This document shows positions 17,601 to 31,114 of a stretch of DNA of 64,000 bases, one piece after another. This DNA comes from Haliclystus octoradiatus (taxonomy: Eukaryota > Cnidaria > Staurozoa > Stauromedusae > Haliclystidae): assembly GCA_916610825.1 (NCBI GenBank), contig OU744449.1, forward strand, positions 3,732,001 to 3,796,000. The letters run 5' to 3'. Made by a program: the position numbers and the translations under genes. Numbering within the stretch: the stretch's first letter is position 1; every line of letters starts with the position of its first letter. The notes beneath the pieces are model-generated. The model saw only the letters and a program-made list of their open reading frames with translations, did no database searches and was not told where the DNA came from.

Positions 17601-20600
17601 AATTAATCTGTGTGTTTTACATCAGTAAACCGCTACTGTCTCCTAGGCTACTAAACAAATTTACTCGCGACTTTATAATAATAAAAATTTGATAGCTGAT
17701 AATTACTGTATTGCCATCAAAATATTGCATTTCCTAAATTATCTAAATTAGGAGATTAAAACAGTTTTAGGAGATTTTACTTTGCATTATATAAACTTTT
17801 AATTTTTCTTTGATTATTTCACACCCCTCTCACTTTGAACACCGACAGCGTTGAAGCAGTTAAGAACCCGTCAGCTATTTATGGGGCTACACAGAGCCTT
17901 CCATTAGGAACGTATACTAATAAAATACTTTGGGTTTACCCCCGCTGTAACCCCCTCTTCTCGACAACATTATTCAATCAACACTTTAGTTATTGCCTCA
18001 AAAAATATACGTTCAAAATCAATTGTACTTACGCAGCACAATGTAAAGGTGAAAATGAATTCCCACTAAAAACAGGTTCTGGCGATTCCTGAAAAATAAA
18101 TAACATGCTAAATCAGTAAAGAGAGCGCCAAATTATAACACCAACATTAAATAACAAACAAGGTATACCGAATGTAACGTTCACGTTAATAAAACAAACA
18201 TATTTGGTAGTTGCACGATACGTAAACATCTATTTTAAGCTGATTTTATCTCCATATAGAGTAAAGGCAATTATTGCCTTTTGTATGTACATTATTTTGC
18301 AATTTTTTTCTTCAGAACTTTTTTTCAAATGCATATATATATATATTTGATTCACCGGCTGGATAATTATTCTGCAAAAAATTGCACCAATAAAAAGAGC
18401 TAACCTGTATATTAAATGTTTAATAATATTATGGGTATAATCATATATTCAAGAATCATATTATGTCTCGTTTACGATATGGATTTCTCGTTTGTTGGTA
18501 TAATAAAGCGGCTGGTCTAACACGTGTTTCATCAATGCCAAGGTACTCATCAGAAGCTTTCTGATGTTTTAGCTCGCCAGGCATCGCGTCTGTAGTCCCA
18601 TTAACGAATAGTATATAGATGGTGACAACCTCGGTGCATATCGCATGCGCAGTCCCGATATAACAACGTGATAACAACAATCATATTACAGATCAATTTT
18701 TCCAGACTCTTGTTTTATTTCCTTGACGATATACAGTAGTACAAATGGGAAAATCATACAGCGAAGAATGAATAATACTAACTGTTTTTTAACTGTTGAT
18801 AGGAGATCTTTTATAGGCGATAGTAAAATAGACGTTTAATCAGGCCGAGGATAAATAAAAGCTCTAAAAAGTCTATCTAACACTGATTAGGAAAGGTGGC
18901 ATCCGTCTGATTGGCTAATGTGGTGCGACTTTATTCTTGAATATAGGTAACACGTTGAGTTTACCAAAACTTCACAGCGTTACGCTTGATTTCCCGAGCA
19001 AGATTGCGTGCATAGGCCTGCATACCTGCAAACGTCTCATAAGGGAAATTATAGACTGTTAGAAATAGCTTATTGTGCATTTATTAAAGGAGCAAAAGTG
19101 ACCGGCAGGCGCTACGCACTTGGGATCACGTGCACGCTTATTGTTATAACACAATGTTCATTGTTGACATGAATTTTATTACAAGTTAGTCCTGCGTATA
19201 ACAATTGTTTCAAAGCGAGACGGTTGAATTACGCTAAGCATAAATTCAACTTGTGCTCGCAGCGGTCGCCGGTCAATTTTGTCCCTTTAAAACGCACTAA
19301 AGTGTCTGCACGCAGTCTGTTGGAATAATACCAAATAATAATAATATTCCATTTTACAGTCAAAAAGCACAATAGTGATTGTTTATTGAAGGACATCAAC
19401 GAATCTAATTACTACTGTATACAGTACTACGATAGACATGTGTGCACCACTGACGAATGCAGATATATAACACAAATAATCAAATTCAACTTACCTCAAG
19501 CATAATATCAACACAGCTTTCGTGACCTTGATAATAAATGAAAGGACATTTCAATGGATTATATAAGGGCATGCGGAATTACGGATTCTATCATATTATA
19601 AATTAGTAGTGAGCAGTAAAACTTGTAGTGGATTAATTTATCAGCCTCTCTATCAGGCAGCTGATATTAGCTTATCCTCCTTTTGAGGTAACCTCGTATA
19701 TAATCATATAAAAACCAATGTAAAGTATATTATTAATTAGATTCACTTTGACAAGCACTGGTATTAGTTTATCATTACAATTATATTCAACATATATTAT
19801 CTTGTGGGAGTTCTTAATTCAATATGAATACAAGGAGTCAGATTACCATAACACCTAGAAGATCACCCATTAGAGTGATAAGATCTCCTACAATTGGTGA
19901 CCCCGCAACCAACATCGCAGCCGCTAATAACTCAATGTCAGTTGCAGCAGATGAGGAATCTCAAAATCAAACCAGTCAACAAATCAAACAACACAATCAC
20001 TTCATATCGCTGAAATTACCACCATTTCTACCGCTACAAATACTATTCTGGTTTATGCAAGTGGAGTGCTTATTTGATCTAAAAAAAATCACAGATGAAT
20101 TGACACGATTTCGATACGTGGTGGCTGAACTGCCGTCAAATATTGGCCCACTGGTCGTCAGCACGGAGCTCTTCACCTCAGCCACACCCTTCACTGATTT
20201 AAAGAATAAACTACTACAGATATTACAAAAGACTGATCAAGAGAAATTAGAAGAAGCTCTTGGCACAATTTCGCTGGAGGGTTTGAAACCATCAATCTGC
20301 AGTATGAAGATACAACAGTCGCTGTCTGCTTCAGGTATCGCGCCCACTGATAATCTTGTAAGACATCGTTTATTAAATGCTTTGCCTATTAATATTCGTC
20401 AGCTTTTGATAAGCCATACAGAATTGCCCATGCCACAATTTTTGAAAGTAGCTGACACTGTTTGGGGCGCTTTCCGTAATGACAACTCCTATTCTAATAA
20501 TCTTGGTGTTTTCCCTATTACACCACCCTTAGATCAACATTTTTTTCAACAGGCTCCAGCATCAGTTCAGGCAGTTCGGTATCAACAACCGAATTCTTCT

Positions 20601-23600
20601 GCTCAGTATACGCGCAATAACGATCAATACACGGTTATTACAAGCTACTCAAAAGGTCAACGCGCTAAAATATGCCGCTCTCACATTTTTTTTGGTGAAA
20701 AAGCTCACTATTGTCGTCCTCCTTGTCAATGGCCTGGTCCAAAACTGCCAACAATTTTGAACAATAATCAGGCAACACCAAACAATTCCCGTCCTGTCTC
20801 GCCTGCTCCAATTAATTCTGTCTCCGCCATCCAGGCCCCGGAAAACTTTTGAGCCGTGTTGAACCTATGACGCCTCAGCATGGCTTATTTATGTATGTCA
20901 CTGTTATTTTACCAAACATGCCTGCGGTAGCATTTCTCATTGATACTGGTTCTGCCGTATCTATTATTCCAATTTCTCTTGCGCAAAAATACAAAATCAA
21001 TTCAAACTTTTCCAATTTATCTTTAGTTTCTGCCTCCGGAAAGGGCATCAATGTTCTAGGTGAAATCGCAACAACAGCCACGTTGCCTAGACTACGACGT
21101 TCTTTTTCGCATTCATTCATCCTTGCCGAAGTCACTCAACCGATTTTAGGCATAGATTTTTTACACAAACACAAAATAACCCTTGATTGTTCCAAACAAA
21201 TTTTAATTGACGACACAACAACTGTTTCTGTCCCGTTAAAATCCTGTTCTGTTTCCGTCGAGTCTGTCGTATTTCCTTTTCCCAAAAATCTTTCTTCGAA
21301 CGTGCGTAACATTTTAAATTCTCATGCCGAATTATTTACACCTTTTTCCTTCAAAAACACACCGCCACACGATGTCGTACACCGCATCGAAACTGTCGGA
21401 GATCCCGTTTTTTGTCAACCTCGCCGACTACACCCCCGCAAATTAGCCGTGGCCAAGGCAGAGTTTGATAAATTATTAGATGCAGGTATAATTAAACCTT
21501 CGACTTCTCCTTGGGCTAGTCCGTTGCATATGGTTCCAAAATCTGAACCTGACACTTTTCGACCTGTAGGAGATTATCAGGCACTTAATCGAATCACTAA
21601 ACCCGATCGCTATCCTCTCCCTAATTTACAATCTTTTAACAATGAACTTTTTGGCTCTAAAATTTTTTCTCGTCTCGATTTATCTAAAGCCTATCATCAA
21701 ATTCCAATACATCCTGATGACATAAACAAAACAACCATCACTACTCCTTTCGGTGCTTTTTGTTATCAAACAATGCCATTTGGGCTTCGCAATAGTGCCG
21801 CGACTTTTTCACGCTTTATTAATTCTGTTTTGCGTTCAATACCTTGTTTTTCATACATCGATGATATTTTAATTTATGGAAGCAGTCAAGCAGAGCATGA
21901 TGCCCGTTTACAACTTGTTCTCGCTAGACTTGTTGAATATGGTCTACGCGTTAATCTATCAAAATGTATTTTTTCAGTTGCGTCTGTCGATTTTTTAGGG
22001 TATGAAGTCACTTCCAAAGGCATTTCACCAAAATCAAAATCAAAATCAGACTTACTAGAACTGCCTTCTCCTATTGATTATTCTTCTTTACGTCGTTCAC
22101 TTGGTATGTTTGGGTTTTATCGTAAATTTGTTCCACATTACGCAGACATTGTTCAACCTCTGCAAGCACTGGCTAATGCCACTCAGCCTCGTTCCAAAAA
22201 CCAACGTAACTCACATGTTTCTGCACCTTTTGTTTGGCAATCCGATCATCAGCTCGCTTTCGACAATCTTAAATCTTCTATCAACAATGCAGTTATTTTA
22301 GCACATCCTGATCCTTCCATTTCTGACTATACTATCACTACAGATGCCTCAGCTTTTGCTATTGGTGCTGTCTTACACGAACAAAAACAAAACCCTCAAC
22401 CATTAAGTTTTTATTCACGCAAATTATCGACAACTGAACTATCGTATTCTACTTTTGATCGTGAATTACTAGCTATTTTTTCAGCCGTTAGACGGTTCCG
22501 CCCAATTATTGAAAACACTAAAGTTACAATTTTTACTGATCATAAACCAATTTCTGCTGCTTGGCATTCTCGCTCCGCTCATAATCATTCTCCTCGTCAA
22601 GAACGGCAATTTTCATTTTTGTCTGAATTTGTCCATGATATTATTTACATTCCCGGTGAGAGTAATGTTGTAGCTGACACATTATCTCGTGATTTATCTG
22701 TTGAGCCTACCGATTGTTCTTCAGTTTCAGCCGTCTCTTTTAATTTTATTAACCTTGAAGAAATTATTAAAGCACAACAGCACATACCTTTTGATACTTC
22801 AAATTTGAAAATGATTGATTTTATAGAAGGCTCGGTATGGTGTGAAACATCCGAACAATTACCACGCCCTTACGTCCCATTGTCTTACCGTTCTACAGTT
22901 TTCACAAATTTTCATAATTTAGGTCACTATGGCCGTTCAGCCACTTTTCAATTAATTAATGACAGATTTTATTGGCCTAAAATGCGCAAAGACATCAATA
23001 TTTGGGTTCAACAATGTTTACAATGCCAACAAACAAAAATTACTCGTCACACTGTTAATCCTTCTTTGCCTTACAATTTGCCAGCTGATCGCTTACAAAC
23101 AGTGCATCTTGATATAATAACAGTACCTGCCTCAACTTGTTCACTAACAAATATAACCACTACTTGTAGATATGTATTAACTATGATTGATCGTTGCACG
23201 CGCTGGGTTGAAGCCATTCCGATTGTTGACCAGACTACTCCTGTTGTAGCTGAAGCTTTTGTAAGAGAATGGGTATCTAGGTATTCCGCACCCCTTTATG
23301 TCATTACGGATCGTGGCTCAAACTTTGAAAGTGAACTCATGCATGAGGTCGGCAAACTAATTGGATTTCTTAAGCTGCGAACTACTGCCTACCATCCCCA
23401 AACCAACGGCTTGGTAGAGCGTATGCATCGCACTCTAAAATCAATTTTAAAAACAGCTAGTATTTCTTGGTATGATACCTTGCCGTCCGCACTGTTGGCT
23501 CTTCGAATCTGGCCAGATGATGATGGTATTTCTCCATATGAACTTATCACCGGTTTAAAACCACTAATACCTCGTGTATGTATCGAAGACAAAGAATTAT

Positions 23601-26481
23601 TAACATCGCATCATTTATTACAAACATTGCAGGAACATTTTAAAACTATTAAATTTAAGCCGCCTGCCAATAAAAGAACTATACCATCGTATGTACCTCC
23701 CGAATTAAATACATGTCAGAGAGTATGGATTCGTGTAGACCGTCCACGTCGTCCCTTAGAAGCACCTTATACTGGCCCATATGAAGTCGTGTCACGTCAC
23801 GAAAGATATTACGTAATAAAAAGGGGAAACACAACAGACACTGTTGCTATCAATCGTTTAAAACCAGTTATTGAATCTTTACCGTCGACAACACCTGATG
23901 ATATTATCAATGATGCATCTATTACAGCTGATCCCAATATTGTTACAACACGCTCAGGAAGAAGAGTAACATTTAAACCTAACCCTTTTTGTATATATTA
24001 TTGAACTGCATTATATAGCATATTAAGTAGTTACTAATCATAGCGATGAATCGCAATTAGCCTTAAATAAAAAAAAAAATTAATAAAAAAAAAACTCAAA
24101 AAAAAAAATCAAATAAATAAATAAATCAAAATACATAAATAAATAATAATAATACAATAATTTACTTAATAAATAGCTTAGCAATATTATAGAATTATTG
24201 AATAGAATAATAGTACTATCACCATGTTAGAAATAGATACCTAATACTACTACTATAACATTCATACATATTCATGTAATACTATATAGTCCTGTAAATT
24301 CCCTCGGACTCCGTCTCGGAGGGGGGGACATCTGTAGTGGATTAATTTATCAGCCTCTCTATCAGGCAGCTGATATTAGCTTATCCTCCTTTTGAGGTAA
24401 CCTCGTATATAATCATATAAAAACCAATGTAAAGTATATTATTAATTAGATTCACTTTGACAAGCACTGGTATTAGTTTATCATTACAATTATATTCAAC
24501 ATATATTATCTTGTGGGAGTTCTTAATTCAATATGAATACAAGGAGTCAGATTACCATAACACCTAGAAGATCACCCATTAGAGTGATAAGATCTCCTAC
24601 AAACTCCCAGCCTGCGTACCAGCCCCGAGGTTTTTTTCTGAAACTATTGGGTCTGTGAACTAGAACGTAGCCGTCTGTCCAATAGAGAGCACACCTAGCC
24701 TCATTCCATCACGACTCTCATATTCGCGCTGCGCTCCAGTGAGATTTTAAGATTTCAAATTTTTTACAGATAACAATCGAAAAATTTGAACATTATTGAA
24801 TTTAATTCCATCATTTAAAATCCTAAAAAGGATTCCCATTATAGCGATACTATGGGAGTTACTTCCAGGATCTCTATCAATATTTTATGCATCCGGGAGG
24901 TAAATATCATCATGACATACATGATGCTATAGCAAGACTTATCACACACATATTTGAGAGTCAGAAAGGAGTTGCCACTCCCTTGGAAATGTTTAATGTC
25001 AGGCGATACAAAGACACCTTGGACGGGGGTGAGTGTAAGTAGGGTGATGTAGTCAAATTAAATCATTGTGTGCATTACAGTCATTGAAAGAAATGTATAT
25101 CTGTCTGAATATACTTACCACTAAAACAAGCCCAATGTAACGCTGTATATTCATTGTTATCACCAAGTCCTAGATCACCACCAGCTTGTAGTAATGCACC
25201 TAATATGCTAATGTGATCACAACTGGCAGCCATCATGACTGGTGTTCTACCATTACAATCCCTACGACAACAACAACAACAACAACCAAAAATAAGAAGT
25301 TTGAATTAGGGATACTTGAGTAGACAGGCATTGTTCTGTCTAACTGGAAATAATTACGAGAAAGTCAAACCTCTGCTTGTACACTGCAGAGAAATACAGC
25401 TTGACACTGAAAGTATTCTAATAAAGACTAGTTGTGATAGAAATAGGCAAAAATGAATCTTTTAAATGGTTGTTAAAGAAAATCACATTGGTTATACTTC
25501 TTAAGAGAGCATGTTAGCAAAGGGATCATTTATCGAAGAAGAGTGTAACAGAATTGACAAGGACAAAAATAAACTTCTAAAGCAATTTGCTTGAAATGAA
25601 ACAATCTTGCTATTGCCTGTCAAAAATGGAGATAGTTATAATCGTATTTCTATACATTGATGTCCCTCTGTTGCAAGGCATCGGTCCCTTGCTAATTTGC
25701 TCCTGTTCAGGCTCCTACCAAACAAAGGAGTAACTATGACACAATTACACCGGTCGAGAGTTACTATTGACACAGATAATTAATAACGGGCAGGGTTTGA
25801 TATAATATTTTTCCTTCCAGAATTCTAAATTTTGCTTTCAAGATTTTTTGCGTGATTACATCATGTAAATGTTTTCATAGCTGAACATTTTAAGGGATAT
25901 TGTCATAGAATATGATGAAGACTGCACCTTTTTACTCATCTTTTAAAGAAAAGAAGGTAATATATTTTTCTTCTGACTATAAAAACTTATTTCTTCTCCT
26001 TCCTTTTGAATTTGTGCTAGCCTTCTTGGACTCTTAGTCCCAGGAATCCCCCATTTTATCATGAACCCTAATAACGGCAACACTATATAAGACCATCAAA
26101 TCAATTATTTAGTTGAATTAAACATAAGATAGAGCAACTGTTCTATACAACATACATGTGTACAGTAGTATTGATTATTCAAATAAAATGTTATCTATTC
26201 AAATGATTAGATGATTTCATGTGTTTGTACAGTGAAGAAACCTGTATATAACAGCCAACTACGAGAGGTAGATAAATTGACCATTATAGACAGGTGACCT
26301 TTATATACAGGTTTGATTCAATAGAAAATACTATTTTGGACATTGCAAGAGTGACCACTATAGACAGGTGGCCGCTTTACAGAGGTGACCATTATAACAG
26401 GTTTGACTGTACATACTTTGCATTTGCATCAGCATTGTAATGAACTAAAATATCAACGCAATCTTCTTGGCCACAGGCAGA
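11685..26481 (-). CDS. ANKRD28: Ankyrin gene, exons for the C-terminal repeats and tail (10 exons)
   Basis: Exons in transcript order: 26417-26481, 25119-25261, 19495-19526, 18033-18088, 17037-17120, 14848-14993, 14137-14216, 13335-13414, 12352-12443, 11685-11851. The exon 19495-19526 is a 32-nt microexon ([11 protein letters not shown]) that sits about 100 bp from the gypsy element's 5' end. The exon 13335-13414 is ended at GTACGT, which puts it in phase with the next exon ([10 protein letters not shown]). The last exon ends in an Asn/Lys/Glu-rich tail of about 25 residues not seen in the human C-terminus, which has a longer Ser-rich tail instead. Confidence 0.91.
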
Positions 26482-29400
26482 CTATAAAAACAAAGAAACA
26501 CATTGACATCTTAATTGATATGCAGTCTAAACTTGCTAATATCATTCATTTGGTGTGCCTGATCAAGCACATGAACATCTTAATTACTACCAGGGTCCAA
26601 CAAAAGTAAGCATCCTGGAATCGTAGATTCCCGAAGGCTAAAGCAAATTTAGAAGAAAATTGATATTTTTAATGATTTATTGGTCAAACATGGACAAAAA
26701 AACTCAGAAGATAATGTTGAAATGCTTCTAGGATTCCAGAAAGCTGAACCTTTTGGCGGACCCTGACTACTGTACGATCAAACTTGCTTAATATGGTAAT
26801 CAAGTGATGTAGGATAGCCTGTACGGCGCTTAGCCTGTGAGAGTTGATATCTTTGATTATTTATCATCAAAATCATCATTTTTTCACAAAAAGGAAGGAT
26901 TAGATCAGATGACAGAATAATCGAACTTCTGATCTGATCCCCGAAAGTCAACTCAGCATTGATTTGAAATTAAATGGGTACCATCTTCTGATGGCAGATG
27001 GAATGGTCCAAAGGAATTTTCATGGTAAGTAGCTGCGGCGTATAACTGTCCATTGACAATCAAGGCCAATCTGGAAACGTATTAGAATTGATCTGCAGTG
27101 TCGCGGCTGAGATCAGTAAAGAGCCATTCCATATACAGTAAAATCATTGCTCTGAGCGAGAAGAGCCACTTTTCTAGACATAGAAGGGTGGTGCGGGTGG
27201 GGGCCTTGCAACTTTCGGTATAGCAATACTGTCTCAGTTACTACAACTCTTTTTTCTTAAACAGAAAAATACCAAAGTAGGCACAGTCAGGGTCTGACAA
27301 AAGTAGGAAACCTGCAATCCCAGATTGTGGAAGGCTAGAGAAAATTCAGAAGAAAATTGATACTTTCATGATTTATTGGTCAAACATCAACAAAAAAATT
27401 GAAAAGAAAATGTTGGAATGCCTCTAGGATTCCAGAGGGCTAAACCGGTTGACGGACCCTGGGCACAGTAGACAGGCAGTAGTGATCACATAATTCGTCT
27501 ACGTTCGAACAATGTTTGAAAATAATAAAATAATAATAGTCAGCGTAGTTATCTTACCCCTCGGTGGAATGGCGTCCGGTGATACATATCTGATGCATTA
27601 GCGTTAGCACCTTGTTGTAATAATAATTGTACGGTGTCACGATGGCCATTCATTACAGCCAACATGAGAGGAGTTCTACAGTGGTACAGAAAATACAGAA
27701 AGACGTCAAGGAGTGAAATGGTATATCCTAATATCAAACTTTATAGATGTATGGTTCATTTATTGTATGTGCAATGTGTAACGTGAAAAGTCAAACAAAA
27801 GTGGAAAATCTTGTGTTCTAGATCACACAAGGCTGGAGAAAATTTAGAAAAAAAAGATGTGTCTGATTTATGTGCCAGACACTGTGCTTGTATTGTATAT
27901 ATGTGTAAATGTTTGTAGCTTTTTTCTATATTAACGGCAAATCAATAAGCCGTACACACAAAACAGTTAATTATTGCAATACTATATTTCTTGTTTCAAG
28001 TCTGGTTGAGCTTGTTTTGAGAAAAAACATCTTATCTCGAAAAAATAAATGAATTTTAATGTCCAATTTTCAAGCAATTTACAATATAATTTGCTTTAAA
28101 CAAGACGTTTTTGCTCTCAAAACAAGAAATTAATTAAAACATTCTTTGTAAAACATTTCAAAGCAAAAGATAGTGACAAAAAATGGTTTTTGTCGCTATC
28201 TTTTGCTTTAAAAACAAGAAATGTTTGCCATAAAGCAAGCGAAAAAAACTTAAAGCAAAATACCCTTGCAAGAATTAAATTGTTCTTGTTTGATTTTGTT
28301 TGAGTTACGTTGGCCCAGGGAATAGTGATATTGTCTGTTTTTGCTGCCTGTTACATGGGGATTTCTTCCCACACTAAACCCAGCATAATCCCTGCGAAAA
28401 TCTGTTCATGAGCTAGTTCATGAACGTTAAATGGCCCAATTTTCATTGACTTCTCCATGAACTGTCCATGAGCTGTTTCAGAAAGCTCATCAAATGTTCA
28501 TGAACAGTTCATGAAAATTGGGTCATTTAAAGATTTATAAACTGATCATGATCTCCTGAATTGTTTTCCACAGGGGAAGGCATCTGACTGGGCTCATTTT
28601 TAAACCTCTTAACGATTCAATATTCATATCTTATAACTTTGAAACGAAAATTAGCAAAAAAGAAAGTAAAGCTGAATTTTATGAAATTCAATTTCATCAA
28701 CAAAAATGTTAGCTTTACTGCAAATGGTGATTGAAATACAACGTTATCTATACTTTATGCACATACTTAGTGTACTTTTGCGTATGAGACGATTAGCTGG
28801 CTCACCAAAGCAAATATATAAATGCACCACAGTAGAACAATAGAGAACTCAATAGTAGATGATGATTTCACTCAAATGTGCCGTCTCACTTCGCCGGGCT
28901 GACCCATCTTATGTAAACATCCCTCCTAAGTAGCACTAGAGTTCTCAAATAAATCTTATTGAATTTGAATGATTAGATAACAAGATATCCAACTTGCTAG
29001 AACATTAAAATAGGCTGTTTTTTATTTGGAAATTATATTTTATTTCATTTTCAAATATGTTATTACCTTTCTTGTCCATCCAGACAGTCTACAATTTCTT
29101 CTGCTTCAGCATGTTTCAGCAACAATCGCAGACAATCAGTGTTGCCTTTATAACCTGAAATTAGAATAAATAATAAAACAGTGATAACTAAATCTCATTT
29201 AATCAAAGGGTGACGTATATGTTGTGGCTGTTAAAGCTAGTATTCACCATGATGCAGACAGATGTTGTTAGTTTCTCGATACCAATGAATAAACTGGTAA
29301 TTTTGGGTCTAAAACATGATGATCTACGGAGCAGTTTTACCTAATAGGCACTAAAAGCACATGCTTTGGGCCCACGGTTTTGAATACGCCTTTTTTCCAA

Positions 29401-31071
29401 AACTTTTGTAAAATTTTAAACTTTTCAAAGGAAATTTATAAGCAAGTAAATTGAAAAGGAGATAAATGTGATTCGCACATCGTTTTACATGTAAGCTACA
29501 TTTGCCTATCTATTGTATTCTGTTTACAAAAGAATAGGTGACATGACGTAAAACCTAGGTGCATCATTTCATTTACTAGAATTGTACAAGACACAGAGTA
29601 GTGAAATAGTATGGCATGTAGAACTAGGTTAACACTGCAGTGCTTTTGAATTTATTTTTTGCATTCATCATTTTACCGCAAACTAAAAATTGCGGTGGTT
29701 GGTTAGTGTGTTTCTTAAGCGTATGTGATTTTATGGCCAGATAACCTCAGGATAACTTTGCTGACATCAACCAATAGTGCTCCTGCCAGGGATTGAACCC
29801 AAGACCCTGCAGGCCGATGTCTAACGCCCTAACCACTACATTATGGCCCCTCTAAGGCAGTAGTATTATGATGATGATGATGATGATGATGATGAGGTAC
29901 ATTATTTACCTGCAGCGTGAAGTGGTGTTCGTTTTGATTCTCTATCATACACTAGTACTGACGCTGCATTACGACACATTAGCAGTAACTCAACACATTC
30001 CCTAAAATTGGAGAAAAAAATGATATCTATATTTAATTTCAGTATGGAGTCAGTGTCAATGACAACTCTTAATACAGACAATATTACAGCTTGCAAAAAA
30101 CCGGCTGAGATATGTAAGCTGAAATGTTGTTTATATACATAAAAAAACTATTGTTGAAACCGAGTTTTATATTGCAGCATGTTTCAAAAGAAGATATTTT
30201 AAATACAGTCAAACCTGTTATAACAGTCACATCTATATAGCGGCCACCTGTCTATAGTGGTCACTTTTTTCAATGTCTTAAAAACACTATTTTCTATTGT
30301 ATCAAACCTGTATATAAAGGCAACCTGTCTATAGTGGTTAATTTGTCTACCTCTCATAGCTGGCCGCTATATACAGGTTTTACTGTATTCAATAAATCGC
30401 AATTTATGAAAATGTTCAATGTTTTCATGAACTGTGATTGGTTAAAAGCCCTTCTGGATATAGCTTTAATAATAGGTATATAGATTAATTTTGGACCATA
30501 CAGATTAGTTCCATGGTACAAAAATGTGAATAACAAAAATGAATATCGATTCAAATACATCGCATAACATACTTGAACAAGGTTCAATGACTTGAAAGCC
30601 AAAATTAATTCAAATTGAATATACCAGTTTAACATTGTATTTAATTGACAATGGGCTCAGTTGAAGACTCTAAACGTTGTGTGATTTAAATACAGTAAAT
30701 TGATTTGCTCCTAGTTATTGTGTAAAATTTGTTTAAATAATTGAGTTATTTATTCTGTAGAGCATATGGTAATGTAATAACTAAAGAGTAAATGATTTTG
30801 CCTGATTACATCATGAAACTGTAAGTCATCACATATTCACAAGTAATTTTATTGTGGTAGCTTGTCCTCCTTAATAAAGACATATAAAGTGTAACCCACT
30901 TATATGCAATTCGGATAAGTGAAATTCCCGTGAAATTGAAGCGACCTGGCTTTGAAACCCGTTAAACAATTTTCTGGTCAAGTCCTTGGTAAACAATTTC
31001 GGATAACTGCAAATTCGGATAAATGCAATGAAAACCGTTGGCAATTTTGACTTGCACTTAGGCGGGTTACA

Positions 31072-31114
<43 letters not shown>

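Larger units (their letters stand above)
19624..24601 (+). mobile_element. Complete Ty3/gypsy LTR retrotransposon, antisense in an ankyrin-gene intron
   Basis: LTR, gag, pol and LTR are all present in 4,978 bp. The LTRs are identical as far as I can read (about 270 bp), the element is flanked by AACT on both sides (19620-19623 and 24602-24605; AAACT if the LTR is taken to end in TAC), and both ORFs are open. These features point to a recent insertion. No envelope gene is present. It lies in the intron between ankyrin exons 25119-25261 and 19495-19526, on the opposite strand. Confidence 0.97.

Noticed and set aside
20875-21135. Minus-strand ORF inside gypsy pol
   Set aside because: Shadow of the pol reading frame; same for the ORFs at 19997-20194, 22074-22301 and 23389-23592.
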